Shown in pieces: positions 44,096 to 55,249 of a stretch of 64,000 bases of DNA. The notes under the pieces are model-generated. The model was not told the DNA's origin and ran no database searches. It worked only from the letters and a program-made list of their open reading frames with translations. The DNA is from Areca catechu. Its lineage: Eukaryota > Streptophyta > Magnoliopsida > Arecales > Arecaceae. Within the stretch, counting starts at the first letter, position 1. Each line of letters begins with the position of its first letter. Both the position numbers and the translations under genes were made by a program. The stretch spans positions 104,220,942 through 104,284,941 of the forward strand of contig CM038044.1 of the NCBI GenBank assembly GCA_021397845.1. Direction: 5' to 3'.

Positions 44096-46949
44096 CTTCA
44101 TTACCAAGCCATCCAGGCTAACCTAGTGCAATTTATCCTTGATCATTGTTTGACAATGATTAAGAATTAGAAGCTTGAGAAGCTCGGGTATGTTGATGCA
44201 TGAGGATTGTAAATGGTTTGATCCAATCATCTTTGTCTAATTCATATGGACAGTTTATTGTAAACTACCATTTGAATAAGGTTGAAACAATTAGGTCAAT
44301 AAATTGATAACTATTAAAGGGTCCTTGAAAGGTTCAAGGCACATGCTTCTCGATGCCGAGCAAATCTTCTCTTTTAAAAGAAAGTCTAATTGGAAGAAGA
44401 GACATGTAAAGAAGTAAGATATCAAATCTTCCATGCAGATGGTCATTAATAATAAAAAGTTATTTCCACTTCAAAGGTCGATGACCATATGCATTGTCCT
44501 ATGTACCTAATCCTTGAAGAATAACTTGGACACACCTTTGGAAGGTATACTAGCTGCTTAAAGAGACTATTATCTGTTGAGACAGAAATTTGATTTATGT
44601 TTAGCATGAAATCATTGATTCATTTATTTTAGAAATAAATTAGATTTAGATAATTTTATAAATGTTAGCCTTTATGTGTATATGATGTATCTACCAAGTA
44701 GTTAGTGAGTGCCATAGGATCTGAGAGATCCTATGAGATGGTGTTAACCTAAAGTATATTAGTGGCATCTTAGGTTTGGTAATGTTGAAAAGAAAGGATA
44801 AACAATTTGAAAACTATGGGCAGGCTAATTGACTACTGAATCATTTCTAATTTGTAAATCCTATCTTGAAGACTGTTGACTGAGCTACCTTTTATAAGAC
44901 AAAGGGTGTAGTGAGGTCCACTGATATGCTTGCCCGGGTACATATTAATATGCGTGGGATATTCAATCTGCAAGCCAAGAATGCTCTTTAAGATTCTTTG
45001 ATTAGATTGAGAAAGTAAATACCTTAGGAGATTTTTATATCATCTCAAGTTGTTCGACATAGTCTCACAATGGACTCCCCTTACATCTCAAGCTCAATGA
45101 GATATCTAAGCATAGAAATTGAATGCTATTGGATAAGGTTCAATTCATTATGGGAATCACTAATTATCTTTAAGGATTTGATTACATAACTTAGCTAACC
45201 TACCTAGTTGGGTTCACTCTAAATCCATTTTATCATACTTATTTGAGATATAGATGGATAAGTTAAAGATTAGGTCATTAATGGCCTGTATCTTAAAGAA
45301 CTATTATGATGTATCTTTTCAATGGATCATAAATTGTTATAATCCAATGTCTAAAGTAATAGTTAAATAGTTTATCCGAAATTTAGCAATAGCAAAATAA
45401 TTAAGCTCAAAGAGATAGTTTTAAAAGAGAAAAGGCCATAGAATCTATAGAACCCATTCGAGTAAAGCCAGTAAATTAGTTCCTCTTCCATCTTGTAAGT
45501 CTAAAAAGATCTTCCATCCTCCAAAAGGTATAGTGGTATGCTTATAGAGGATTCAAAGAAAGTTTTCCTTATGGAAGAAAGGGAATATAGAGATGATCTA
45601 AGAAACCTACAACGAGGTGATGTCAAACATTAATTCTGAAAAATGATTGAATCCCTTGAAGTTAGACTTGATGTGCTTCAACCTAGTATGGATCTTAATA
45701 GATCTACAAAAAGATATAGTAACTAACAAAAGCAATAGATCTATAAAAGAAATATAGATAGGGATCTATAAAGCAAGGCTTAGGTGAAAGGTTATAGTCT
45801 GCATTGACTATGGATACCTTTTCTCCTTCATCATGCTAAAATCCATATTGATTGCTATTATAGTTAACTATGATAAAATCAAGTTGATGGATAGTGATGA
45901 GATCGCAAGGTCTAAGCTGGAAAGGATCTATATAAATAAACTAAATCAAATTGGTTCAAAATTAAAATTCTTATTTTTATGACATGATTGAATCATTGAA
46001 TTCTACCAAGAATAAGAAAAGAAATAATGTGTTTATAAAAGGCAATGGGAGTATATAATTCCATGCAATGTATGTAGATAATATTATTCTATTGGAAATG
46101 TGATTACTATGTGACCTAGATTAGGTTATGATTGTTTAAATAATTCTTAAATAAAGATCTTTGAAAAGCATCCTATATTTGAAATATAGGTCTATGAGTT
46201 AGACCAAGAGGATGCTAAGCCTATCAAAGAATTTATATATTAAGGAAGTGCTAAATAAGTTCAGCCTAAAAAATTTAATTAGAGATTTGATTCCTTAAGC
46301 ATGGAATTAATCTCTAAAATGTATCTCAATATATTTGAAGAATTTTTTAATATGAGCTAAATCCTTTTGAGCTTTTATCATAAGGAGCCTCATGTAAATC
46401 ATACTATGTACATAATCTGATTTTTTCTATGAATGTCATGAGCAAAGGTCAGTGGAATCAAGGCTATGAGTGCTGGATAATTGTGATATTCTTTAATACT
46501 TGAGTAGTACTAAAGACAAGTTTTAAATCTTTAGAGAGGGAGGATTAAGAAAATAAGAATATATATTATGTATTCTTATACAATGGTGGTTTGGAACCGA
46601 TCATTGTAGGTTTGACCAGAGAGGTTAACTAAATCATTGTCTCTAAGGGTGCAAAGATGTATTTTAGTCATTAGTTTGTTGCAGATGAGTATGATGTCAT
46701 TAGATACTATAACACTATCATAGCAACAATGGTGCTATAGCTCTAGCTAAGAAACCAAGGTCTCACCAGAAGTTTGAACACATAAAATGATGATTTAATT
46801 CATGACTATCTTTTATATAGGTGCAAAGAGTAAACTCCATATAAGTTGTGATAGATCCACTAGCTTAGTAAGCTTTGGCTAGCTGAAATTGAAACACATG
46901 AGATGGGGCTAAAGTGTATGGTTGATTGGCTTTAATGGAAGTAGGAGAT
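44096..46949 (+). pseudogene. gag-pol: gag-pol remnant of Angela/Tork-like element
   Basis: Heavily decayed copia gag-pol. The gag end shows as HLNKVETI near 44270 and KRKSNWKKRHVKK near 44380. The pre-integrase LWHLRFGNVEKKRIN lies near 44765-44810 and the integrase Asp region near 44930-44960. RT is marked by KARL..KVIVCIDYGY (about 45775-45830) and MYVDNIILL (about 46070-46095), where the catalytic YVDD is changed to YVDN. RNase H ends with GAIALAKKPRSHQKFEHIK (about 46728-46785). Stops occur throughout. Positions are approximate because of repeated shifts. Confidence 0.7.
46935..46949 (+). promoter_or_regulatory. Polypurine tract of Angela/Tork-like element
   Basis: ATGGAAGTAGGAGAT directly before the TGTTAGATG start of the 3' LTR; the same AAGTAGGAGAT word precedes the Angela-like LTR at 61273-61287 on the other strand. 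Confidence 0.75.
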
Positions 46950-49334
46950 TGTTAGATGTAGCTCTAGAAGCCAATCTAGTAGATATATTTAATTATAGGA
47001 TAAAATTATATTTAATATTCTAATTTAGATAATTTTTTCATGCATATTGTGTCAATGTATTGTCCAAGAAATTAATGGATAATGATACATATTTTCAAGA
47101 ATTGAGAATTTGAGATGTGTCATTATAGATTAATTTCTAAATGCTCTCGATCATAGGATATCATGGGAATGGTGGTAGATTCAATTTGATCGGTGCATAC
47201 ATCACTTTCCTTTAGGTAAACAAGTCTCGAATCTATAGAGTGGGGACACTGCAACGAGAGTGTAGGTGGTTATTAGTGAATAACGGTATCGAGCATGACC
47301 ATTACAAGAAGTTACATGGATGTCTACTCACTCATTAGTGACTTTCTTGATGCTGTAGTTGTATGAGTAGTTCTTTGACCTGTAGTGTCTCGGCCACTCA
47401 TAGTGGGTTTACTATAGTTTGATAATACAAAACATTGATCTAGCCATTCGAATCTTTGTGATATTCATTGGTTATAGTAGGTTCATTGTAGAAGTTAGGT
47501 GTACACTTATAAGGGATCTATCAATCTTAATAATTAAGGTATAGCCCTATGTGATTTAAGAAGCTAAGTCCTTAAGACTATGGCAACGATAATGTGAATG
47601 ACGGAAAAAAGTTTCTATGAGCTTTCATAATTTGGACTTGAGTTGATTGAATCATGCATACGATAGGTGCTTAAGGTTTGGCGAGTTTCCATTGCCTGCA
47701 TCTTATCAGGACTCTCGATAAAAGAACTCAATCATATGAAAACTATACCTAAGGGTTCATTCTTCTATTCTTCTAAGTTGCTACTACATGTTGCTAGGCA
47801 TCACTAGTGGATTGGAAGAATCTATTAGGATCGTTTCAGATCAATGATCCTTGATGGGGTGAGCTAGAATTATTCTATCCATCCAAAGAGTTTGATGATA
47901 TTATGATGGAGATCATGATATGTCTTACTACCAGACAAAATGGAACCTAAGGGGTCATACATAATAGGAGCTTGACCTAATCATGTGGTTGGATCAAAAT
48001 ATGTAAAGTTACATATTTAGAACATGCTAATTTTGGTACCTCCTAATTTTAGTAAGGACTTTAGTGCAAGAGTTACAATGTAATTAAATGATTTGATTAT
48101 TTAATTATAATTAGTCTCAATACAAATTGAATAGGATTCGATTTGGTTGAGTTTGGATGATGCCCTAGTCCAATCAGGGTTTGGCTAATTTAATTGCAAA
48201 TATTACAACCCAATTTGGTTTGACCTAATTGGTTACCTAATCCTAGGTGAATTTAATTTAATTTAATTTAATTATGCTTGATCTATTCTAATTGGATTTT
48301 ATTGTCCTAATTGGATTAGGATCCAATTCCTAATTGGTTATAGATTTAGGCCTAAACTTAATATGATTAGCTTATGGGTTAATTAGATTCCTATTTGGAT
48401 TAGGATTAGGAATTAGTTAGTTGAACTAATTCCTTACTAATTTTTCTCTCTTTTCTCCATGCCACACACCCTCTTTAGCATGTAAGAAAGAAGGTGACAC
48501 CCCTCTTCTTCACATGAAATTGGTTTTGTGCATAGAATCCTTGTGGGGATGCGCCAAAGAGTTTGGGCCTCCTAGGTTTTTCTCCCTTCTATTTATCTTG
48601 ATCTATCTAGAACTAGGACTTTGAATTTGATTCAAAGGTTTATCCTAATTCTAGATAGGAAGGGACTCTAGGGACAAAAGAATTGATGTATGGCATGAGA
48701 AAAGATGGGGTGGTGGGAACAAAACATAATTACGTGCATGATTTATCTTCTATGCTTCAACCAAGATATGATCTCATATGAAGCCGCCCATCCTTCTTCT
48801 AGTCTCTCCACCGATCATAAATATATTAGAGAAATATCTCATCAGCCCTTCTCGTCCTCTCTTCTCTTGCATGAATGGTTAATGTGAGAGATCTATTCTT
48901 CTTCCTTAATCTCTTGAGAAGAGATCTATTCTTCTCCCTTGATCTCTAGCATAGAGAAAAAGAAAAGAAGATGGAAGAAAAATTAGATCCAACGATCAAA
49001 GCAAGGTCTACAAGGCACTAATACTCTGGTGGCCTCAGCACTTTGATAGGCCATCTTTGTATGGATACCAGTAGAGATTGGGTGCTTGTGCAGCTCTGAC
49101 AGAACCCGAGACATCCAACATATCCGATCTGATGAAGACGGAGTAGTGCAACAAGTAAGTAGATTTCATTTACTTGATGTTTTTATTTTTGGATCTATAT
49201 TACATGTTCTTCAAATAGATCCTACTATGCATGCTTAGATTAGGTTTTTTTATTTTTACTATAATTTAATTTTAATTAGTTAAAATTTTAAAATCTATGC
49301 ATGCAATCCTGGGATCGTATGATGGTTCCTTACA
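46950..49334 (+). repeat. 3' LTR of Angela/Tork-like element
   Basis: 2385 bases, TGTTAGATGTAG to GGTTCCTTACA. Small indels account for the length difference with the 5' LTR. Confidence 0.9.
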
Positions 49335-49689
49335 CAATGCTCATCGATGTCACGATCTCAATCATATGCCGATCAAATTTATTTTTAGTCCAAAAAAAAT
49401 TAGGAAATGTAATGTGTGAGAGTGTTTGAGTGGAGAAATAGAGTAAGATTTGAGGTAATTTGGATGGATTGGAAAGGTAGGGGAAAGGGCCTATTTATAG
49501 GCTCAAGAAATCCCCAAAAACCTTAAAATAGCCTTACAATTAGACATTAAAAGCATAAAATAAAATAAATAAATAAAAATGGTAACACTCAAAAATGTTC
49601 AAATATTCAAATGCATTAAAAAATAAATAAATAAAAGCCAACCGTGTCAGTGCAAAGTGCTCGTGGAATGCTTACAAGGTCAAAGGAGT
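49335..49689. other. Interval without recognised feature
   Basis: AT-rich, with AAATAAATAAATAAA-type runs near 49565 and 49620. Could be the continuation of whatever lies at 37471-38166 if the Angela/Tork-like element inserted there. Confidence 0.35.
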
Positions 49690-50160
49690 TTTGAAACTCC
49701 CAAGTAAAGACAACAATTATTACTTGGATTAAGAATTGAGATGGCAATATCAACAAAACCTATCCATTTCTCGTAGATTCATTGAAGATTACTTCAAGAC
49801 TTTAGGCATTTAAAGTGGTTCACATATTTGGAAAAGCTAATAGTGTAGCTGATTGAGTTACATCTTATGTGGCTAATCACTCCAATGAACGATGTCAATT
49901 GGAGCTCCATGTCTACAATCCCCAGTCAACTCCATGATAATCCTTTTGTTGACATTAATGGTAAAAGCATCTCTTCTACACTTGTGCAATATTGATGAGT
50001 TTGGGTGGGACTTAGGAGTTCCACCAAAAGGAATTAAGCTGAACCAAGCCAACCTACAATATATCAAGACTTGAATTGACTGCCTTTTATTGAAGCCAAA
50101 ATTTTTAAAGTCAAAACAACTCAACTTGAAAAGTTATCTCCACCTTAGTATAGAAAAGAT
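49690..50160 (+). pseudogene. LINE RNase H domain and 3' end, remnant
   Basis: The translation gives FKVVHIFGKANSVAD followed by TSYVANHS (about 49805-49885), the end of a plant LINE RNase H (HxxREANxxAD pattern). After it comes PPKGIKLNQANLQYIKT, resembling the usual closing segment of plant L1 ORF2. Upstream text (49730-49800) would hold the earlier RNase H part but is too decayed to place. Stops interrupt the frame. Confidence 0.45.
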
Positions 50161-50189
50161 CACGGAAACAATCCATGCATGGGCTAATC

Positions 50190-50460
50190 TCAATTTGGTC
50201 TTCCATTCCAAAATTACTAGAGGATATATTCTTTCGATTTTATCTTCTATTGTAGAATTGTAGGGAAGATATTCTCTCGATTTTGTCTTCTATTCCAGAA
50301 TTGCAGAAGGAGATATTTTCTCAATTTTATCTTCCATTCCAAATTATAGGGAGAGATATTCTCTCAATTTTATCTTCCATTCCAAAATTATGGGAAGAGA
50401 TAATGCAGAGAATTTTTTCTTGATTTGATTTTCAAAAGTGTAGGAGAAGATATTCTTAAT
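50190..50460 (+). repeat. Minisatellite of about 58 bp in probable Ale-like LTR
   Basis: Five degenerate units with core GATATTCTCTCGATTTTATC and TTCCATTCCAAAATT. It lies about 80-350 bases before a PBS-like site, so it is probably the end of a copia LTR. Confidence 0.8.
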
Positions 50461-50538
50461 TCTTCATGTATAAATTTCAAACATGAGATTAATAAAATGT
50501 AATGAATTTCCAAATAATTCCTTCTTAAATTTTTTTTA

Positions 50539-50550
50539 TGGTATCAAAAC
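50539..50550 (+). promoter_or_regulatory. Degenerate PBS of Ale-like element
   Basis: TGGTATCAAAAC, close to the initiator-Met site TGGTATCAGAGC, at the border between the minisatellite-bearing LTR and gag. Confidence 0.5.
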
Positions 50551-50569
50551 CATATTAGGGTACAAAGAC

Positions 50570-51880
50570 ATTTCACCATATCGTCTACTTCCTTAAACCC
50601 AAAGTTTTCATTTCCTTCAACCATCAATGTACCAAACTTTGTAACATTAAAACTCAATGATAATAATTTTTTGCTCTGGGAGACACAGGTACTGTCTCTG
50701 ATTAAAAGTCAAGACTTATTTGGCTTCCTCAGGAGATATACATGCACCACCATAGATTCTAACTCTAGAAAATGGAGCCAAGATGATCAATCCAGACTAT
50801 ACATCATGGATTCGTACCGACCACCTTGTTAAATTATAGATCATGGGCACACTCTTAGAAGAAGTCCTCAAACATGATGTTGGACTCCGAACAATGGTAG
50901 AGGTATGGAAAGCCCTAACTGATCATCTCAAGCAAAGTTCAGTTGCCCAAGAATTTGATCTTCTTGCTAAATTGCAACACATCAGGAAAGGAAATAATTC
51001 TTTAACTGGATATCTTCATAAATTTAAATCTATTTGTAATCAACTATATTCTATTGGTTAATCTGTGTCAGATGCTAATAAAGTTTTCAGGTTACTTGAG
51101 GTCTTGATGATAGTATGAGTTGTTTAAAATGACTATGTTCAAACATTTTCTTTTATCATATTCATAAGTAATCCCACAACTTCCAAGCTACGAACTGCAT
51201 GAGAACCAAAACATGAGCACTATCTCAAACATGTCCATGGCTTTTGTCTCACAACAAAATAATGGTGGCAATAAAAACAATCATAAGGGTAGAGCCAGAC
51301 CACCTTTCCGTAACTCATAAGGCCATGGATTTACTCACGTGAATCAAAGTGGTAGATATTTTTTCAGTAATAGTAATGCTACCCAATAATCCAATTTGGC
51401 CAGCTCCACACCAAGACCAAACACATGGGCTAAGACTCTCATTTATCAGATTTGTAAGAAAATGAGGAATGATGTATTAAAATATTGGTATCGCTTTGAT
51501 AATAGTTATCAGAGTGGTGACATACCATAGGATCTTGCAGCTCTACATATCTCAGATCCTCAAGATGAAGAGTGGCATCTTGACACTGGCACCAATGCTC
51601 ACATCACTGATAAGCCAGGTAATCTTATGAATTTAATTCTTTACCATGGCTCTGATAGTGTGAGTGTTTGAAATGGTACGCCACTATAAATTACTTATGT
51701 TGGTACTAGCCAAATGGTAATGACACTTATCATTTTTTACTTTGTAATATTTTTTTGTATCAAAAATAAAGAAAAACTTACTCTCTATATCTCAATTAAG
51801 AAGAGATTATTTATGGTATTTTGAATTTGATTCTTCTAGTTTTTCTATCAATGATTCCAGGACACACTAGGTGATGATGT
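50570..51880 (+). pseudogene. gag: Ale-like Ty1/copia gag and protease start
   Basis: Gag of the UBN2 type: NFLLWETQVLSLIKSQDLFGFL (about 50660-50725) and an open part at 50843-51061 with VWKALTDHLKQSSVAQEFDL and LLAKLQHIRKGNNSLTGYL. A zinc-knuckle remnant (ICKKMRNDVLKYWYRFDNSYQ) lies near 51450-51510, where the knuckle His and last Cys are lost. Protease begins at EWHLDTGTNAHITDK (about 51570-51615) with the catalytic D-T-G intact. Coding text fades by about 51880, where the Sirevirus-like LTR begins. The integrase and RT are absent. Lineage by style only. Confidence 0.65.
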
Positions 51881-52458
51881 GAAGAATTAATCATCAAGGA
51901 CTGTACTATTGCCCATTTGGCCAACCCAAGAGGGGGGGTGAATTGGGTTTAAGAAATTTTAGCAAATATGTGCCTTTTGAAAACTTTGTGTGGTGAGTGA
52001 AGTGATTAGAGTATTGCAAGCGAAAGTAAATGATAATGCAAGAACAACACAAACACCATAAAATTTAGAGTGGTTCGGAGCAACTTAGCTTTTAAGTCCA
52101 CTATCCAAGGTGCAAACTTAGGATTTCCACTATATTCACTCGAATATAACCGGATTGTTTTGCAATGGACTCGCAATCCAAAACCCAATACAATGTTAGT
52201 TTTCACAGGCTCACTAACAACCCAACTTGGTTTTCAAGGCTCACCAATAACTTTTAAAATAACTTACAAGTCACAGCTTTCTATTGCACTTGTAACAACT
52301 CAAAATAGAGTATAAAAAGAAGCAACACTTAAAACAAACCCAAAGATTTGAATGGTTGCAGTTGAAGCTCTTAATGAGGCCTTCTTGAAAGCTTCTTCAA
52401 TGCTCTTCAATGCCTCTCTTAATACTTCAAAGATAGACTCAAGATGGTAATTGAAAGT

Positions 52459-53771
52459 TGTTGACTCTGATCTTGATTTTGATGATTGACAAAATATTTA
52501 AGTATATATGAGTACTAATTATATTTTATAATTGTGTTTATCGGATCTTAGTACTTATCCATGTTGAATGAAGAAATACATGTTTTCAGTTGAAGAAAGT
52601 CCTTAAATTAATGAAAAATCAAGTATATGAACTTTGGAATTAATATGGAAGAACTTGAAGAGGATAAAAATCAATTTTGGAGAAGTTTCAGCAAGTTTCA
52701 GCACTGGCACAAGCAAGTGTTGACTCATGAAGAAGTTCAAGTATCGACTCAAGGCCTGAGAACAAGAAAAATACAGAACAATGTCAAACCAGAATTTTTG
52801 CCTTGAGCTGACCTAAGTGTCGACTTAAGAGGTCGACTCATAAAGAAAATTCAAGAAATTCAAGTGTCAACACTTGATGTAACGACTAGTTTTTCAGAAG
52901 TGCATAATTGACTCCAACTTGTTTTAAATGGCTAGTTTTTCATCCCCAACGATCATAAATGGTCATCTATGGGTTGGAGAGCTATATACACACCATAAAT
53001 TAAATGAAGAAGTAATCCTTTGGTGAGATTATTGAATATCCTTCAAGGATTCAAGAGTTGAGTGGTTCAAACCTTCAAGTCTCCAAAAATAAGAGAGTGC
53101 ATCCAAGCTCACATCATCAAGCTGCAGTCAAAGGCTTCAATAACTTGAAGATAATATCTTCATCAATATTCAAAGAGCTTCAAAGAGATATTTGCTTTTA
53201 TTAGAAAGATTTATTGTATTCTTTACTTTCATTGTTACATTGTTGTATCAAAGATGATTTTAGTGAGCTTTAGAAAACCAAAGAGGTTGTTGGTGATCCC
53301 GTAAAACCAACATAGATTGTTGGTGATCCCGTAAAACTAACATAGGTTGTTGGTGAGCCTGTAAAACTATCGGAGGTTGTTAGTTAGCCTAAGTTATAAA
53401 ACCAACATGGGGTATAGACTTATGAGCTCGAGAAAACAAGTTGGGTTTTGATTAGTGAGCCAGGAAAACTAATCGACTGTAATCTTGGTGATTATAATGA
53501 AATTTTTGAGGATAACTTGGGGAGTGGATGTATGTGCCTTGGAGTACACCGAACCACTATAAATTTATTGTGTTTGTGTGATTGTTTTTCTTTGTGTATT
53601 TACTTTATTAATTCTGCTATACATTATTTTGAAGCACATAAACACTTTGGCAAAACACAAGTACTTAATTATAATTAGCACATACTTGTGTTATATCCTT
53701 TGAAATAGTTCAAAAAGTTTTATAAAACCCAATTCACCCCCCCTCTTGGGTTGCTTCATCACTAGGCAACA
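52459..53771 (+). mobile_element. Solo LTR, Sirevirus-like, opposite orientation, TSD AAAGT
   Basis: TGTTGACTC to GGCAACA gives TGTTG..CAACA ends; AAAGT at 52454-52458 and 53772-53776 is a perfect target duplication. 1313 bases, close to the host LTR's own length, with the same CACCCCCCCTCTTGGGTTG end, so the two are relatives. TATATA at 52983-52988 is a candidate TATA box. A short, four-fold repeat around AACATAGGTTGTTGGTGA lies at 53280-53400. No internal region. Confidence 0.9.
53275..53415 (+). repeat. Tandem repeat of about 41 bp in solo LTR
   Basis: Units with GGTTGTTGGTGATCCCGTAAA and AACCAACAT, three clear copies and one or two worn ones. Confidence 0.8.
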
Positions 53772-54556
53772 AAAGTTGGTGAAGAACTTGAGTCTTTACT
53801 TGAAAGCTCTTGAAATATTCAATACCCTCATAAAGATTATTCAAAACTTGTTTAAATCCATCATTTATAGTCTCTTGAAGTGTTTTCAGATGGATATGAC
53901 CGTTGGAGTGCCTTGGGAGTTGAGATCTAGTAGTTAGAGGCTTTGAATTCCAAGAAATTTGAATTCTAGAACTATCCGTTACTGTAGCAGAACCAAAAAA
54001 TCGAGTCGGCTAGGATGATTGAGTCGGCTCAGATGCTCAGTCCAGTAGTTTAGCAATTTTGGAAGAGTCGGCTCGGATGCTTGAAATCATAGAAACCCAT
54101 TTTTCATAGTTTTGGAATACTCGGCTTGAATTTTGCTTGAGTTGGCTCGGTTGGCTAAAACCTGAAACATTTTGTGCCGTGCCGTGCCATGGAAATGTAT
54201 CAACTCTAATAATTGAGTCGGCTCGAGTAAATTTGCTTCCAAAAGCTTCCAAATGGCTTCAAACTCCTTCTAAACAACTTGTAAACCTAATCTAAGATAT
54301 TTAATCTTAAAATTACATTTATTTGACCCTTTTACATGATTATATAAATAAATTTAGCTAGGGCTCTCAAATGAATGAAACATACATGAAACTTTTCTTA
54401 AATACATGGATTGATCCTAATTGTCTTGAAAAATGTAAGGTTGATGATTGTTCAATAGAAATGCCCTACAAAAACTTCTCAAATACTTAAAGATCATTAG
54501 TATCAAATACATGCTCCAATATTTTGTAATCATCAAAATCATTCTACGGGTCAACA

Positions 54557-54570
54557 ATCTCCCTCTTTTT
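54557..54570 (-). promoter_or_regulatory. Polypurine tract at 3' LTR of Sirevirus-like element
   Basis: Minus-strand AAAAAGAGGGAGAT directly before TGTTGACCC. A second AAAAAGGGGGAGTA lies at about 55045-55059, and weaker purine runs near 54905 and 55095, making a set. Confidence 0.75.
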
Positions 54571-55249
54571 GATGATGACAAAACACTGGTTATGGAAAGA
54601 ATAAGTACTTTACATTTGCAATTGTATCAGAGAAAAATGTATCAAAATAAATGATTCTAGAATGTTCTATACAGTGTGCCATACCAAACAATTCAAAGCA
54701 TAGAGTTTCACTTTACAAAAGAACTGAAGTATCATAGTTGTTTTATAAGTTAACTAAAGTATCAAAGTTATTTAGTGAAGTATCAAGGCTCATTATAACT
54801 TTTGTAAACCTTTAATGAGATGAATTCCCTTTTTCAATCATTTTTCATAAGAGAGTCACAATTTTAAATAGTTTGCAAGATTGTAAAGAATTAAGATTAG
54901 TTCTTCCCCTTTTTCATTTTCTTGCACATTTTCATGCATCTCATTACATTTTCCGTAATACTACTTTCCATACATTGTCCATTTTCTTGCTTACATCACA
55001 TAAAATATTTTCCATAATGTTTCTATTTTCCATGCATCATTATTACTACTCCCCCTTTTTATCATCAACAAAAAAGGTACAACAAAACACTACTCCCCTT
55101 ACTAAGAAATGTCATAGAGCAAGAGAATAAAAGGAGTTTAAGTGTCATTTAGCAAAGTATTCATTGCTCAACAAGATGTATAATAAAGCAAACACATTTA
55201 TATATATCATGTTTTAATACAAAAAGGTAGCTGATACAGTCAACAGATA
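54571..55249 (-). other. Region between accessory ORF and 3' LTR
   Basis: Non-coding. Contains the extra polypurine-like tracts at about 55045-55059 and 55090-55105, and text near 55055-55075 resembling that at 54565-54580. Confidence 0.55.

Larger units (their letters stand above)
38167..49334 (+). mobile_element. Angela/Tork-like Ty1/copia element, split by a solo LTR
   Basis: Direct LTRs at 38167-40614 and 46950-49334 (2.4 kb) start TGTTAGATGTA and end in CACA/TACA. The interior has a PBS-like site, a long leader, then gag, integrase, RT and RNase H remnants in copia order, and the polypurine tract GGAAGTAGGAGATT before the 3' LTR. A solo LTR of the element-3 family sits at 42421-44090. 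No matching 5-bp target duplicate was found (TAACA left, CAATG right), so one flank may have changed or the ends come from different copies. All coding parts are decayed. Confidence 0.85.
51902..54556 (-). repeat. 3' LTR of Sirevirus-like element, split by a related solo LTR
   Basis: The two parts, 51902-52458 and 53777-54556, together make about 1340 bases. The right end CAACA at 54556 abuts the polypurine tract, which fixes it as a minus-strand 3' LTR. The left end (TGTACTATTG) is less sure. Near 51930 it has CCAACCCAAGAGGGG, the inverted form of the copia LTR end. 54000-54240 carries at least four GAGTCGGCTC-type words. Confidence 0.7.

Noticed and set aside
43490..44170. Plus-strand frames in the solo LTR, up to 121 codons
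   Set aside because: Antisense LTR sequence; the longest crosses the LTR border into copia gag.
55043..55060. Terminator-like T-run
   Set aside because: It is the reverse of a polypurine tract of a minus-strand element, with matching flanks at 54557.
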